Under the pieces are notes generated by a model. The model worked only from the letters and a program-made list of their open reading frames with translations, made no database searches and was not told where the DNA came from. Shown piece by piece: positions 1-5,902 of a DNA stretch of 7,598 nt; the stretch's first letter is position 1; every line of letters starts with the position of its first letter. Location of the stretch: NCBI GenBank assembly GCA_934667795.1, contig CAKUMP010000109.1, positions 1 through 7,598 on the forward strand, read 5' to 3'. The DNA comes from an uncultured Chthoniobacterales bacterium. Lineage in GTDB: Bacteria > Verrucomicrobiota > Verrucomicrobiia > Chthoniobacterales > CAKUMP01. Made by a program: the position numbers and the translations under genes.

Positions 1-12
1 GATTAGCTTGCT

Positions 13-42
13 CTAGAGCAATTTTAAGTAAAAATGCTCTAG
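13..42. repeat. REP-like imperfect palindrome, copy 1
   Basis: This 30-nt near-perfect palindrome starts and ends with CTAG. Eight outer base pairs (CTAGAGCA with TGCTCTAG) are followed by one A-A mismatch and a TTTT/AAAA stem around AAGT. Its core recurs at 3912-3941 with the same TAGAGC, TTTTAAGT and AAAATGCT blocks. Eight T residues follow at 43-50. The hairpin could therefore terminate a plus-strand gene left of the window, while also overlapping the last codons of vapC. Whether it is a genome-wide REP element cannot be judged from two copies. Confidence 0.6.
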
Positions 43-413
43 TTTTTTTTGTACGGCATCATTATGTCCTGGAGCATTGTGAAATGTTTGTTGTTCAAGG
101 TTACCAAAGCCAGATGATGCTCCGATGCGGTAGCAGCAATCATGCAATCGGCTAACCCACATCCAATACGGTCGCGATAATCTCTGCGGTATAATCCTGC
201 TGTTTCGGCAATTTCTTCAGTTAGAGGTAGGACAACCAATGCGGAGATCATCCTTGAAAGCCTGGTTCTCTCCTGCCCGTCCCGAACTCCTTGGTAAAGC
301 TCTGCAACACTAACAACGGATATGAAAATATCTTCAATACGACTTTCCAGGAACGAGACAGCTTCTGGATGACCGCGTAGATAATCAATCAGGATATCAG
401 TGTCAACGAGCAT
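39..413 (-). CDS. vapC: VapC-type PIN-domain toxin ribonuclease
   Basis: This is a 124-residue PIN-domain protein, the normal size for VapC. VapC toxins are Mg-dependent RNases, usually cutting tRNA or rRNA, and are neutralised by their VapB partner. The N terminus MLVDTDILIDYL carries the first acidic residue(s), SVAELYQG the conserved Glu near residue 38, and GLADCMIAA the conserved Asp near residue 89. The late LVTLNNKHF segment has His where many PIN proteins have the fourth Asp, a common variation. I chose the ATG at 413 because it gives the canonical N terminus. The frame also permits a TTG at 419 that would overlap the vapB stop. With the ATG start, only two bases separate vapB's TGA from vapC, which points to coupled translation; no Shine-Dalgarno is evident. 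The stop overlaps the palindrome at 13-42. Confidence 0.93.
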   Translation of the reverse strand: MLVDTDILIDYLRGHPEAVSFLESRIEDIFISVVSVAELYQGVRDGQERTRLSRMISALVVLPLTEEIAETAGLYRRDYRDRIGCGLADCMIAATASEHHLALVTLNNKHFTMLQDIMMPYKKN

Positions 414-415
414 GG

Positions 416-643
416 TCAAAAACGGTCAAAATCACGCCGAATGTCCTGGAGGTCGATGGTTCGGTTTTTCCATATCCCACGAGCTTTCCGTAATCTGCTG
501 AGACGGTCTTGAGGCACTAAACGCAATAGATACTGATCAATAGCTTCTCGAATAACTTCGCTTTGCGTGCGGTTCGTCTCTGCCGCAACACGCGCAATCC
601 CTTGAGCTTTAGCGGGAGGAAGGTAAATTTGCGTCCTTTTCAT
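416..643 (-). CDS. vapB: VapB-type ribbon-helix-helix antitoxin
   Basis: This 75-residue antitoxin has two parts. The N-terminal KRTQIYLPPAKAQGI strand and the helices around TQSEVIREAIDQYL (roughly residues 2-40) form a ribbon-helix-helix DNA-binding dimerisation domain. The C-terminal tail RKARGIWKNRTIDLQDI...RREFDRF type (residues 50-75) matches the toxin-wrapping segment of VapB proteins. It is expected to neutralise the adjacent VapC and, with it, repress its own promoter. It lies immediately upstream of vapC on the same strand. The start codon sits inside a perfect 16-bp palindrome (642-657) and has no Shine-Dalgarno, so the mRNA may be leaderless. The family call is strong; the exact subfamily is not determined. 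Confidence 0.92.
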   Translation of the reverse strand: MKRTQIYLPPAKAQGIARVAAETNRTQSEVIREAIDQYLLRLVPQDRLSRLRKARGIWKNRTIDLQDIRRDFDRF

Positions 644-657
644 ACATTATAATGTAT
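642..657 (-). promoter_or_regulatory. Probable vapBC operator and core promoter palindrome
   Basis: ATACATTATAATGTAT is a perfect 16-bp palindrome overlapping the vapB start codon (641-643). A self-complementary site here is what a dimeric ribbon-helix-helix antitoxin would bind for autorepression. On the minus strand it contains CATTAT, whose spacing puts +1 at the A of the vapB ATG, with TTGATT 18 bp further upstream as a weak -35. The central TATAAT is too close to the ATG to serve a leadered transcript. The palindrome is directly visible; the operator role and promoter assignment are inferred. Confidence 0.65.
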
Positions 658-683
658 AGGCTTTTTAGCAAAAATCAACAGTA

Positions 684-720
684 ATCGATTTTGAATGAAT
701 GATATTCATACAAAATCGAT
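684..720 (-). terminator. Hairpin at the end of hemB, probable terminator
   Basis: A 10-bp perfect inverted repeat (ATCGATTTTG at 684-693, CAAAATCGAT at 711-720) encloses one mismatch and a further 6-bp stem (ATGAAT/ATTCAT) with a 3-nt loop. It begins one base inside the hemB stop codon. On the minus strand the tail is T-rich but interrupted (TACTGTTGATTTTTG), so rho-independent termination is plausible but not textbook. It would also insulate vapBC from hemB read-through. Confidence 0.55.
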
Positions 721-1721
721 CAAGGAGCTGGATTCGCGGCGATTTCTTTTGCGAAATAGGTAAGGATCATGGTGGCGCCGGCGCGGCGGATGGCGAGGAT
801 GCTTTCGTGGATCGCTTTCTGGCGATCGATCCAGCCATTTTGGGCAGCGGCGGTGATGAGGGCGTATTCGCCGGAGATTTGATACGCGGCGATGGGGAGT
901 CGGGACTCGTGGCGAAGCGTTTGAATGATATCCAGATACCAGCCGGCAGGTTTCACCATGAGGATGTCCGCTGCTTCGAGTTCATCCAGCAAGGCGTCAT
1001 GAATCGCTTCACGCGCGTTTGCCGGATTGAGCTGATAGGATTTTTTATCCAGATGATGGGTGCCTGCCGCAGAAGCACTCCCGACGGCATCACGGAAAGG
1101 GCCGTAGAGAGAGGAAGCAAATTTTGCAGAATAGGCGAGAATCAGGGTGTTAATAAAGCCGGCATTGTCGAGCGCATTGCGAATTTCGCCCACACGTCCA
1201 TCCATCATATCGGAAGGAGCGACGATATCTGCGCCTGCAATAGCGAGCAGAACCGCCATACGGGAGAGCATCGCGACAGTGGCGTCGTTTTCGATCGATT
1301 GTCCATCTGGAGCGATCAAACCGTCATGTCCATGCGAGGTATAAGGGTCCAGCGCAACATCCGCAATGACGAGCAGGGTGGGGAATTCCTGTTTAATGGC
1401 CCGGATGGCGCGGTAGGTAATGTTGGAAGGATCCAGTCCATGACTTCCGTCTTCCGATTTCAGTGAGGAGTCGATAGAAGGAAACAGAGCGATGGCAGGA
1501 ATCCCGAGTTGCGTCAGTTCCTTGATCTCGGAAAGCAGCAGATCCAACGAAAAACGGGAAATGCCCGGCATCGAAGCAATCGGTTCGTTTCGGTTTTCTC
1601 CATCCACCACAAAGACAGGTGCGACCAGGTTATGCACCCCATAACTGGTTTCTTCCACAAACTTGCGGATGCTGGCATTTTGACGAATACGACGTGGACG
1701 AATAGGCAAATCAAAGCTCAT
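720..1721 (-). CDS. hemB: Porphobilinogen synthase (delta-aminolevulinic acid dehydratase)
   Basis: HemB condenses two 5-aminolevulinate molecules into porphobilinogen, the first common tetrapyrrole step leading to heme, in the cytosol. The 333-residue protein has the usual length and TIM-barrel motifs: RPRRIRQNASIRKFVEET near residues 8-25, IADVALDPYTSHGHDG near 119-134, SDMMDGRVG near 170-178, the first active-site lysine in YSAKFASSLYGPFRDA (K200) and the Schiff-base lysine in MVKPAGWYLDII (K257). The metal-binding loop has aspartates (D121, D125, D133) where zinc-type enzymes have cysteines, so this is the Asp-rich, catalytic-zinc-independent type, as in Pseudomonas. I chose the ATG at 1721 because MSFDLPIRPRR is the family N terminus; the frame is open to a TTG at 1760. 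No Shine-Dalgarno is obvious. hemB is transcribed away from cysS. Confidence 0.96.
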   Translation of the reverse strand: MSFDLPIRPRRIRQNASIRKFVEETSYGVHNLVAPVFVVDGENRNEPIASMPGISRFSLDLLLSEIKELTQLGIPAIALFPSIDSSLKSEDGSHGLDPSNITYRAIRAIKQEFPTLLVIADVALDPYTSHGHDGLIAPDGQSIENDATVAMLSRMAVLLAIAGADIVAPSDMMDGRVGEIRNALDNAGFINTLILAYSAKFASSLYGPFRDAVGSASAAGTHHLDKKSYQLNPANAREAIHDALLDELEAADILMVKPAGWYLDIIQTLRHESRLPIAAYQISGEYALITAAAQNGWIDRQKAIHESILAIRRAGATMILTYFAKEIAANPAP

Positions 1722-1728
1722 AAATGCT

Positions 1729-1742
1729 ATTTTGGCCAAAAT
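1729..1742. promoter_or_regulatory. Perfect palindrome upstream of hemB
   Basis: ATTTTGGCCAAAAT is a perfect 14-bp palindrome starting 8 bases upstream of the chosen hemB start, in the hemB-cysS divergent intergenic region. It could be a repressor site or a small hairpin in the hemB leader. It would lie inside the coding region if the TTG at 1760 were used, which slightly favours the ATG start. Its role is unknown, and I could not assign convincing -35/-10 boxes for either divergent gene. Confidence 0.35.
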
Positions 1743-1837
1743 CAGGGTTCTAGCTATCAAAAAATAGGGGGTAGTGATATAAAATCCTAAAAATAGTACT
1801 TGGAGAAAATTTCTGGTATGCGCATGATTTGAAAACG

Positions 1838-3289
1838 ATGGATTTCATATTATATGACACATTTGGCCGGAAGAATGAGGTGGTGTTTCCAATGGATGGA
1901 AAAGTTTATCGCTTTTATTGTTGTGGCCCCACGGTCTATGGACCGGCGCATATTGGAAACTTCCGGACATTTGTCCTGCAGGATGTTTTCCGTCGCGTTC
2001 TGGAATCGACCGGCGTGAAGGTCAAGCATGTGCGCAATCTGACGGATGTGGATGATAAAACGATTCGCCAGTCGCAAGTGGAAGGCAAAAATCTGGCAGA
2101 GTTTACACGTCAGTGGACAGAAAAATTCCGAACTGACTGTGAAACCTTGGGGATGCTGTGTCCGGATGTGGAACCGGGAGCGGTCGAACATATTGGTCAT
2201 CAGATCGAATTGATTGAAAAACTGATAGAACGCGGACATGCCTACCGGGCGGAAGATGGTTCTGTCTATTATGATGTCAGCAGTTTTTCGGAATATGGAA
2301 AACTCTCGCGACTTTCGGAGCGCAGTATTACAACTGGGGCCGCCAGTGCGCCAGAAGCCGGAGGAGAAACGGGTGCGCGCGAGATGGCGGACGAGTATGA
2401 CCGGGATTCGGCAGCGGATTTTGCGTTATGGAAAGCAAGAAGGGCGGAAGATGGAGAAAATTATTGGGAAAGTCCATGGGGACAGGGGCGTCCGGGCTGG
2501 CATATTGAATGCAGCGCGATGAGTATGAAATACCTGGGTGATTCCTTCGATATGCATGGGGGTGGGATTGATTTAGTGTTTCCGCATCATGAAAATGAGA
2601 TTGCCCAGAGCGAAGGCGTGACAGGAAAACCTTTTGCAAAACATTGGTTTCATGTGGCGCATTTGATGGTGGAGGGGATGAAAATGAGCAAATCTTTGGG
2701 GAATTTATACACCCTCGAAGATGTGGAAAAACGAGGCTATACCGCCAACGAACTGCGCTATGTACTCTTGTCGGCCAATTACCGTCAGCCATTGAATTTT
2801 ACCTGGGACTCGATGGGTGCAGCGAAACATGCGCTCAGAAAGCTGGGACGTTTTGTGGCCGTGTTAAGAGGTATCGCAGGAGTCGCGGAGGGGGAAGAAA
2901 TCGAAGAAGTGATGGAGCATGGGAAATTTGCTTCGGTATGGCAGGCATTACTGGATGATTTGAACACACCGGAAGCGCTGGGGCGGTTATTTACGGGAGT
3001 GCGAGAGGTGGATAGGATGATCACGGAGGGACATTTGACAAAAGAACGGGCCCGAGAGGAGCTATCCTGCTTGTACGGAGTACTGCGTTGTCTGGGGGTA
3101 CATCCAGAAGAAGAAAAAGAAAATTTTGACATCCCGGAAGAGGTTCAGAAACTCGCGGAAGAGCGCTGGGCAGCAAAACAGGCAAAAAATTTCGCCGAAT
3201 CCGATCGCTTGCGTGATCTTTTGAAAGAAAAGGGCTGGGAAGTGAAGGATAGTAAGCAGGAGTATGTGCTTACGCCAGTCGGAGGCTGA
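1838..3289 (+). CDS. cysS: Cysteinyl-tRNA synthetase
   Basis: CysRS is a class I synthetase that charges tRNA-Cys with cysteine using ATP. The 483-residue protein has all core elements. These are the CCGPTVYGPAHIGN segment (zinc ligand C29; the HIGH motif is HIGN at 38-41), NLTDVDDKTI, the WHIECSAMS segment with C225, FPHHENEIAQSE with H250 and E254 completing the zinc site, and KMSKS at 282-286. An anticodon-binding helical domain and a C-terminal NFAESDRLRDLLKEKGWEVKD segment follow. I chose the ATG at 1838; a TTG three codons earlier is also in frame. The Shine-Dalgarno is weak. A short Gly/Ala/Glu-rich stretch near residues 165-182 is a loop insertion of the kind that varies in this family. 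It heads a run with yidD (5-base gap) and the DUF971 gene. Confidence 0.97.
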   Translation: MDFILYDTFGRKNEVVFPMDGKVYRFYCCGPTVYGPAHIGNFRTFVLQDVFRRVLESTGVKVKHVRNLTDVDDKTIRQSQVEGKNLAEFTRQWTEKFRTDCETLGMLCPDVEPGAVEHIGHQIELIEKLIERGHAYRAEDGSVYYDVSSFSEYGKLSRLSERSITTGAASAPEAGGETGAREMADEYDRDSAADFALWKARRAEDGENYWESPWGQGRPGWHIECSAMSMKYLGDSFDMHGGGIDLVFPHHENEIAQSEGVTGKPFAKHWFHVAHLMVEGMKMSKSLGNLYTLEDVEKRGYTANELRYVLLSANYRQPLNFTWDSMGAAKHALRKLGRFVAVLRGIAGVAEGEEIEEVMEHGKFASVWQALLDDLNTPEALGRLFTGVREVDRMITEGHLTKERAREELSCLYGVLRCLGVHPEEEKENFDIPEEVQKLAEERWAAKQAKNFAESDRLRDLLKEKGWEVKDSKQEYVLTPVGG

Positions 3290-3294
3290 GCGAA

Positions 3295-3612
3295 ATGAAA
3301 TATGTGCTTCTTGGAGCGATTCGGGTGTATCAGTGGTGTATTTCTCCACTGTTGATCTGGTTGAATGGCGGAACAGGGGCATGTCGGTTTACTCCTAGCT
3401 GTTCTCAGTACGCAGTAGAAGCGATTCAGCGGTTTGGCGCCTGGAAAGGGGGCTGGCTGACGATCAAGCGCCTCTGTCGCTGTCACCCCTTCGGCGGATC
3501 CGGGTATGACCCGGTTCCCTCAGTGCCGGAGAAGAATGCAAACACAGAAAGTTCTCCCCCTTCGAAAAATCTAAAATCAGGAGAAAATGACCATGAAACT
3601 CGAGAAAATTGA
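3295..3612 (+). CDS. yidD: YidD-family membrane protein insertion efficiency factor
   Basis: YidD is a small inner-membrane-associated protein that helps YidC insert and fold membrane proteins. The diagnostic block CRFTPSCSQYAVEAI (residues 30-44) and the RCHPFGGSGYDPVP block (62-75) are both present, after an amphipathic or hydrophobic N terminus (YVLLGAIRVYQWCISPLLIWL). Four cysteines (30, 36, 61, 63) are conserved-type positions. At 105 residues it exceeds the conserved core; residues 80-105 form a polar, low-complexity tail that overlaps the next gene by 20 bases. A good GGAGG lies 9 bases before the ATG, inside the end of cysS, so the two are probably co-transcribed. yidD usually sits by rpmH, rnpA and yidC, so this location by cysS differs from the classical arrangement. 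Confidence 0.94.
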   Translation: MKYVLLGAIRVYQWCISPLLIWLNGGTGACRFTPSCSQYAVEAIQRFGAWKGGWLTIKRLCRCHPFGGSGYDPVPSVPEKNANTESSPPSKNLKSGENDHETREN

Positions 3613-3910
3613 AGCGATTGGAGAAGAAATTGCCATTTTATGGGAAGATGGGGCGGAAACATATTACCCGATGGAATTTCTGCGCGCCGCTTCTCCCAGT
3701 GCGGAAAATACCGGAGAACGCGATTTGTTAGGAAAAAAATACGGCGGGACAGATCAGAAAGTTTTTCCTGGTGTCAGAGTCACCAACTGGGCAATGGTCG
3801 GCGGGTATGCGGTGCAATTTCATTTCAGTGATGGACATAAAACCGGTATTTATAGCTTTGAATACTTACGAAAACTCGCAGAAATCTGCGGCGATCAGTT
3901 CGCGGAGTAA
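3593..3910 (+). CDS. DUF971 (GBBH-like N-terminal) domain protein
   Basis: The 105-residue protein consists of a single domain resembling the DUF971/GBBH-like N-terminal fold. The pattern is an early WEDGAETYYPMEFLRA segment (residues 17-32) and a later NWAMVGGYAVQFHFSDGH...GIYSFEYLRKL type segment. In eukaryotic gamma-butyrobetaine hydroxylase this domain is a zinc-binding N-terminal module; the stand-alone bacterial versions have no firmly known role. The usual cysteine-rich stretch after the LR motif is replaced by ASPSAEN, so zinc binding there is unlikely. An AGGAG lies 9 bases before the ATG at 3593 but only 3 before the ATG at 3587, which decides the start. It overlaps the yidD 3' end, suggesting translational coupling, and a palindromic repeat follows the stop. 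Confidence 0.8.
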   Translation: MKLEKIEAIGEEIAILWEDGAETYYPMEFLRAASPSAENTGERDLLGKKYGGTDQKVFPGVRVTNWAMVGGYAVQFHFSDGHKTGIYSFEYLRKLAEICGDQFAE

Positions 3911-3911
3911 T

Positions 3912-3941
3912 TTTAGAGCGTTTTTAAGTGAAAATGCTGAT
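3912..3941. repeat. REP-like imperfect palindrome, copy 2
   Basis: This 30-nt element lies directly after the DUF971 stop. It shares the blocks TAGAGC, TTTTAAGT and AAAATGCT, at identical spacing, with 13-42. The stem AGCGTTTT/GAAAATGCT has one G-T pair and an AAGT-type loop; the outer arm is degenerate compared with copy 1. Only TATATATTTATAG follows, so termination at this copy would be weak. A second weak stem (TGAAA 3957-3961 with TTTCA 3971-3975) followed by a pyrimidine run could serve that role instead. Confidence 0.6.
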
Positions 3942-4094
3942 ATATATTTATAGTGTTGAAAAATCAATGATTTCAGTTTTCTTCTTCTGACATTCTTCCA
4001 TCAGGTACTGTGTTACTTGTTTCATTGTTTTATTAAGAAAGGATAAAAAGCTTGATTTTTCCATCAGTGTTGCTTTTTATGAAAAAATTATGGC

Positions 4095-4116
4095 AACTTT
4101 CACTATCATGAAAGTT
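4095..4116. promoter_or_regulatory. Inverted repeat upstream of the unknown-gene cluster
   Basis: AACTTTCA (4095-4102) and TGAAAGTT (4109-4116) form a perfect 8-bp inverted repeat with a 6-base spacer, about 30 bases before the ORF at 4146. Its size and spacing suit a dimeric regulator operator; read as RNA it is a short hairpin followed by ATGTTCTTTT. No convincing sigma70 boxes surround it. The rest of the 235-base AT-rich gap (3911-4145) holds the palindrome copy at 3912 and nothing else I can support. Confidence 0.35.
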
Positions 4117-4145
4117 ATGTTCTTTTGGAATAAGCAAAGACTTTT

Positions 4146-4346
4146 ATGACACGGGTGGTCCTCAGTTATCAAACACTACAGGATTTATCTCGATTACTGG
4201 GAAAGCAGATTTTTATAGAGACGATGTTATTAGCACGGACAGTCCAGCTACATGGGGATCTGTCTCCACAGCAGGAATTTTACCTGCAACAACTTCTCAG
4301 CCATCTTGGTGGACAGGAAGTGGCCTTAACCACAATCTCAAAATGA
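4146..4346 (+). CDS. Hypothetical small protein, 66 residues
   Basis: I do not recognise this ORF. It has no signal peptide or membrane segment and no cysteine. Leu and Gln are frequent, and blocks such as YQTLQDLSRLLGKQI and SPQQEFYLQQLLSHLGGQE suggest amphipathic helices, so a small helical cytosolic protein is the likely form. No Shine-Dalgarno is clear before the ATG. The stop lies one base from the first possible start of the next ORF (4348) and 10 bases from the preferred one (4357), on the same strand, which supports a shared transcript. It could also be a chance frame, being short and unsupported by homology. Confidence 0.45.
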   Translation: MTRVVLSYQTLQDLSRLLGKQIFIETMLLARTVQLHGDLSPQQEFYLQQLLSHLGGQEVALTTISK

Positions 4347-4356
4347 CATGGGTCGA

Positions 4357-4908
4357 ATGAAGTTACATTTCTTCATATTCGTACTTTTTGCTTCTTTTGT
4401 TGCCTTTTTGCCTACTTTTTCTATGGCAAAGGATTCACAAATTATGAAGTATGTCGAAATGCTGAATTCAACCGAGTCTTGGGCGGAAATGTCACGCGAT
4501 ACGTTTCCACGAGAAAACGATTCTCTCATAAGTATAATCCAAGATCTTTGTCAAGAGCAGCCTGACATTATAAAGGGTGTGATTCAACAGTTACTTAAAA
4601 TAGCTGATGAAAACACTTCGCCCGGTGATGCCTTAAACAACTGGAGTTATGTTTATTTGATTAATAGAATGTATTGTCAAGTTCCTGATTGGGAGAAAAT
4701 AGAGAATCGTCGCCTATTCGGAGGCTGGGTGGGTATTCCTGAGGATGGTAGAAGATTTAGATTGAGTTATCCTTTTGTTTTTAACGCTGACGGCACCATC
4801 AAAATCGAAGGTCCCGTTGGAGGTTACTCTGGAGCAGCATATCAGGGTATCCAAGAGTTCGATTTTTTTATGGAAACGTATGGAAAACGAAAAGAAAACA
4901 TTGAATGA
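4357..4908 (+). CDS. Hypothetical exported protein with signal peptide
   Basis: The 183-residue product begins with a clear Sec signal peptide (KLHFFIFVLF...PTFSMA, cleavage likely after SMA near residue 21), so the mature protein is probably periplasmic or outside the cell. The mature part is mixed: an acidic helical first half (YVEMLNSTESWAEM, IIQDLCQEQPDII, VIQQLLKIADE) and a second half rich in Gly and aromatics (LFGGWVGIPEDGRRFRLSYPFVF, in two stretches, then IEGPVGGYSGAAYQG). It has two cysteines, one in QDLCQEQ and one in YCQVP, which could form a disulfide. The start at 4357 removes the MGR preceding the signal; 4348 is the alternative. The stop overlaps the next gene's start as ATGA. 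I cannot assign a family. Confidence 0.75.
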   Translation: MKLHFFIFVLFASFVAFLPTFSMAKDSQIMKYVEMLNSTESWAEMSRDTFPRENDSLISIIQDLCQEQPDIIKGVIQQLLKIADENTSPGDALNNWSYVYLINRMYCQVPDWEKIENRRLFGGWVGIPEDGRRFRLSYPFVFNADGTIKIEGPVGGYSGAAYQGIQEFDFFMETYGKRKENIE

Positions 4909-5201
4909 TAAAATCCTGCTTTAGAATATTCTCTTTATCAGCAATGTTACTTTCAGTAACTTGCGCGGGTTTTTTATATGCTACACCCGCTACGTGGAAC
5001 ATCCGTTTTACCAACTCGCAAGAGGCGAGTTTTCTGATATATGGTACGAATGGCGTTCCTCCCATTTGGCGTGTGGCCTATCCTGACCCTGAAAATCCTT
5101 CGAAAAGACTCATCAAGGCTGTTCGAGTTACCCACAAAAGGCTTCCTGAGTCCATCAGAAATCTGGAAAGTAGCGGACTCAGACTTATGTCATTGCTATG
5201 A
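4905..5201 (+). CDS. Hypothetical exported protein with repeat-derived C terminus
   Basis: This 98-residue product starts at an ATGA overlap with the previous gene, so translation is probably coupled. Residues 1-26 form a signal peptide (IKSCFRIFSLSAMLLSV... ending GFLYA, cleavage before TPATW). A cysteine in SVTC gives only a poor lipobox, so signal peptidase I is more likely. The mature start (WNIRFTNSQEASFLIYGTNG) looks beta-rich. From about residue 70 on (RVTHKRLPESIRNLESSG and beyond) the codons come from a repeat that recurs non-coding at 6391-6503, so this C terminus may not be ancestral. The stop lies inside an ATGA at 5198-5201. The gene may be a truncated remnant; no family is recognised. 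Confidence 0.6.
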   Translation: MIKSCFRIFSLSAMLLSVTCAGFLYATPATWNIRFTNSQEASFLIYGTNGVPPIWRVAYPDPENPSKRLIKAVRVTHKRLPESIRNLESSGLRLMSLL

Positions 5202-5203
5202 AA
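5113..5203 (+). repeat. Diverged structured repeat, copy A (91 bp)
   Basis: The block aligns with 6391-6503. By hand count, 76 of 91 positions match once a 22-nt insertion in the other copy is skipped. It runs from TCAAGGCT to TTATGTCATTGCTATGAAA. It contains an 8-bp inverted repeat, CTGAGTCC (5146-5153) with GGACTCAG (5175-5182), and an inner CAGA/TCTG stem. It supplies the last 30 or so codons of the ORF ending at 5201 and ends 84 bases before a signal-peptide start at 5288. Confidence 0.8.
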
Positions 5204-5287
5204 TGGGTGGAGACAACAAATATTGGCGATGGTACGAATGTTACAATTTATGATGGGACTCATTGGGGAGGATATGTTACTTGCAGA

Positions 5288-5875
5288 ATGAAATTGTTCT
5301 TTCAAAGGGTCTTTATTTTGATAACCATCTTGTTAATGTGGAGTGCTTTCAGTGCCTATGGAGTTGATGCTACAGAAAACTCTCAAGTAATATTTGAATC
5401 AGGTCTCGCAATAGCATTACAGATGGATTCAAGGCAAAAAGGTGTTGTTATATTTGAAGTTGCCAACCGTAGTCGCTCGAGAATTGAAGTCGTTTGTAAT
5501 ATCCCTTCATTACACGAACATCTTTTTGTTGATTTTCCCAGAAGTGCCGCCATTCAGCTTCGCTCCATAAGTGGCAAAACAATTGAACCGAAACAACCGT
5601 TTCGCAAAAACTGGTGGAAACCTTCCGCATCATCTGCTTTTATGCCGGTGGATTGGAAATATTTTCGCAATTTAGTTTTAGAACCAAATGAAGTAAAAAA
5701 AGTGTTTATAAATACAAGAAAAGCCATGGAGTTCGCCAAGACTACAGATGTATTTGGAAAGACAAGTGAGGATTGGTCTGAACTTAAAGTACGTATTGAA
5801 ATTGTTATACGAGAGGGAGAAGAACAGCAATCTACAACCTTAACGAGTGCTTGGCTGAAATATCACAATAAATAA
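5288..5875 (+). CDS. Hypothetical exported beta-rich protein
   Basis: From the ATG at 5288 the product has 195 residues and begins with a signal peptide (KLFFQRVFILITILLMWSAF, then SAYG, cleavage likely just before VDATENSQ). The mature region alternates hydrophobic strands and turns (VVIFEVANRSRSRIEVVCNI, HLFVDFPRSAAIQLRSI, LVLEPNEVKKVFINTRKA, ELKVRIEIVIREG), which looks like an immunoglobulin-like or other beta-sandwich fold; that is inference from pattern only. The frame is open upstream to an ATG at 5198 overlapping the previous stop, adding 30 residues including NIGDGTNVTIYDGTHWGG. I prefer 5288 because it places the signal peptide at the N terminus, although GGAGG (5267-5271) is 16 bases away. 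A five-codon ORF from ATG 5274 sits closer to that GGAGG and ends in an ATGA at 5288-5291, so reinitiation is possible. Confidence 0.72.
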   Translation: MKLFFQRVFILITILLMWSAFSAYGVDATENSQVIFESGLAIALQMDSRQKGVVIFEVANRSRSRIEVVCNIPSLHEHLFVDFPRSAAIQLRSISGKTIEPKQPFRKNWWKPSASSAFMPVDWKYFRNLVLEPNEVKKVFINTRKAMEFAKTTDVFGKTSEDWSELKVRIEIVIREGEEQQSTTLTSAWLKYHNK

Positions 5876-5902
5876 ATTTTCTATCTAAATGAAGAATGCA
5901 AA

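Noticed and set aside
699..1466. Long plus-strand reading frame opposite hemB
   Set aside because: It is the antisense shadow of hemB, whose motifs and active-site lysines are unmistakable; the plus-strand translation has no recognisable domain.
2328..2792. Minus-strand reading frame inside cysS, with others nearby on both strands
   Set aside because: These lie within the fully conserved CysRS coding region and give low-complexity translations.
3877..3890. CGCAGA-AA-TCTGCG hairpin as a terminator
   Set aside because: It lies inside the DUF971 coding sequence, 20 bases before the stop, and has no T tail.
4905..5201. 98-residue exported protein and the 6601 protein as lipoproteins
   Set aside because: SVTC and TISC near the signal-peptide ends do not fit the lipobox well, and good signal peptidase I sites (LYA, ANA) follow.
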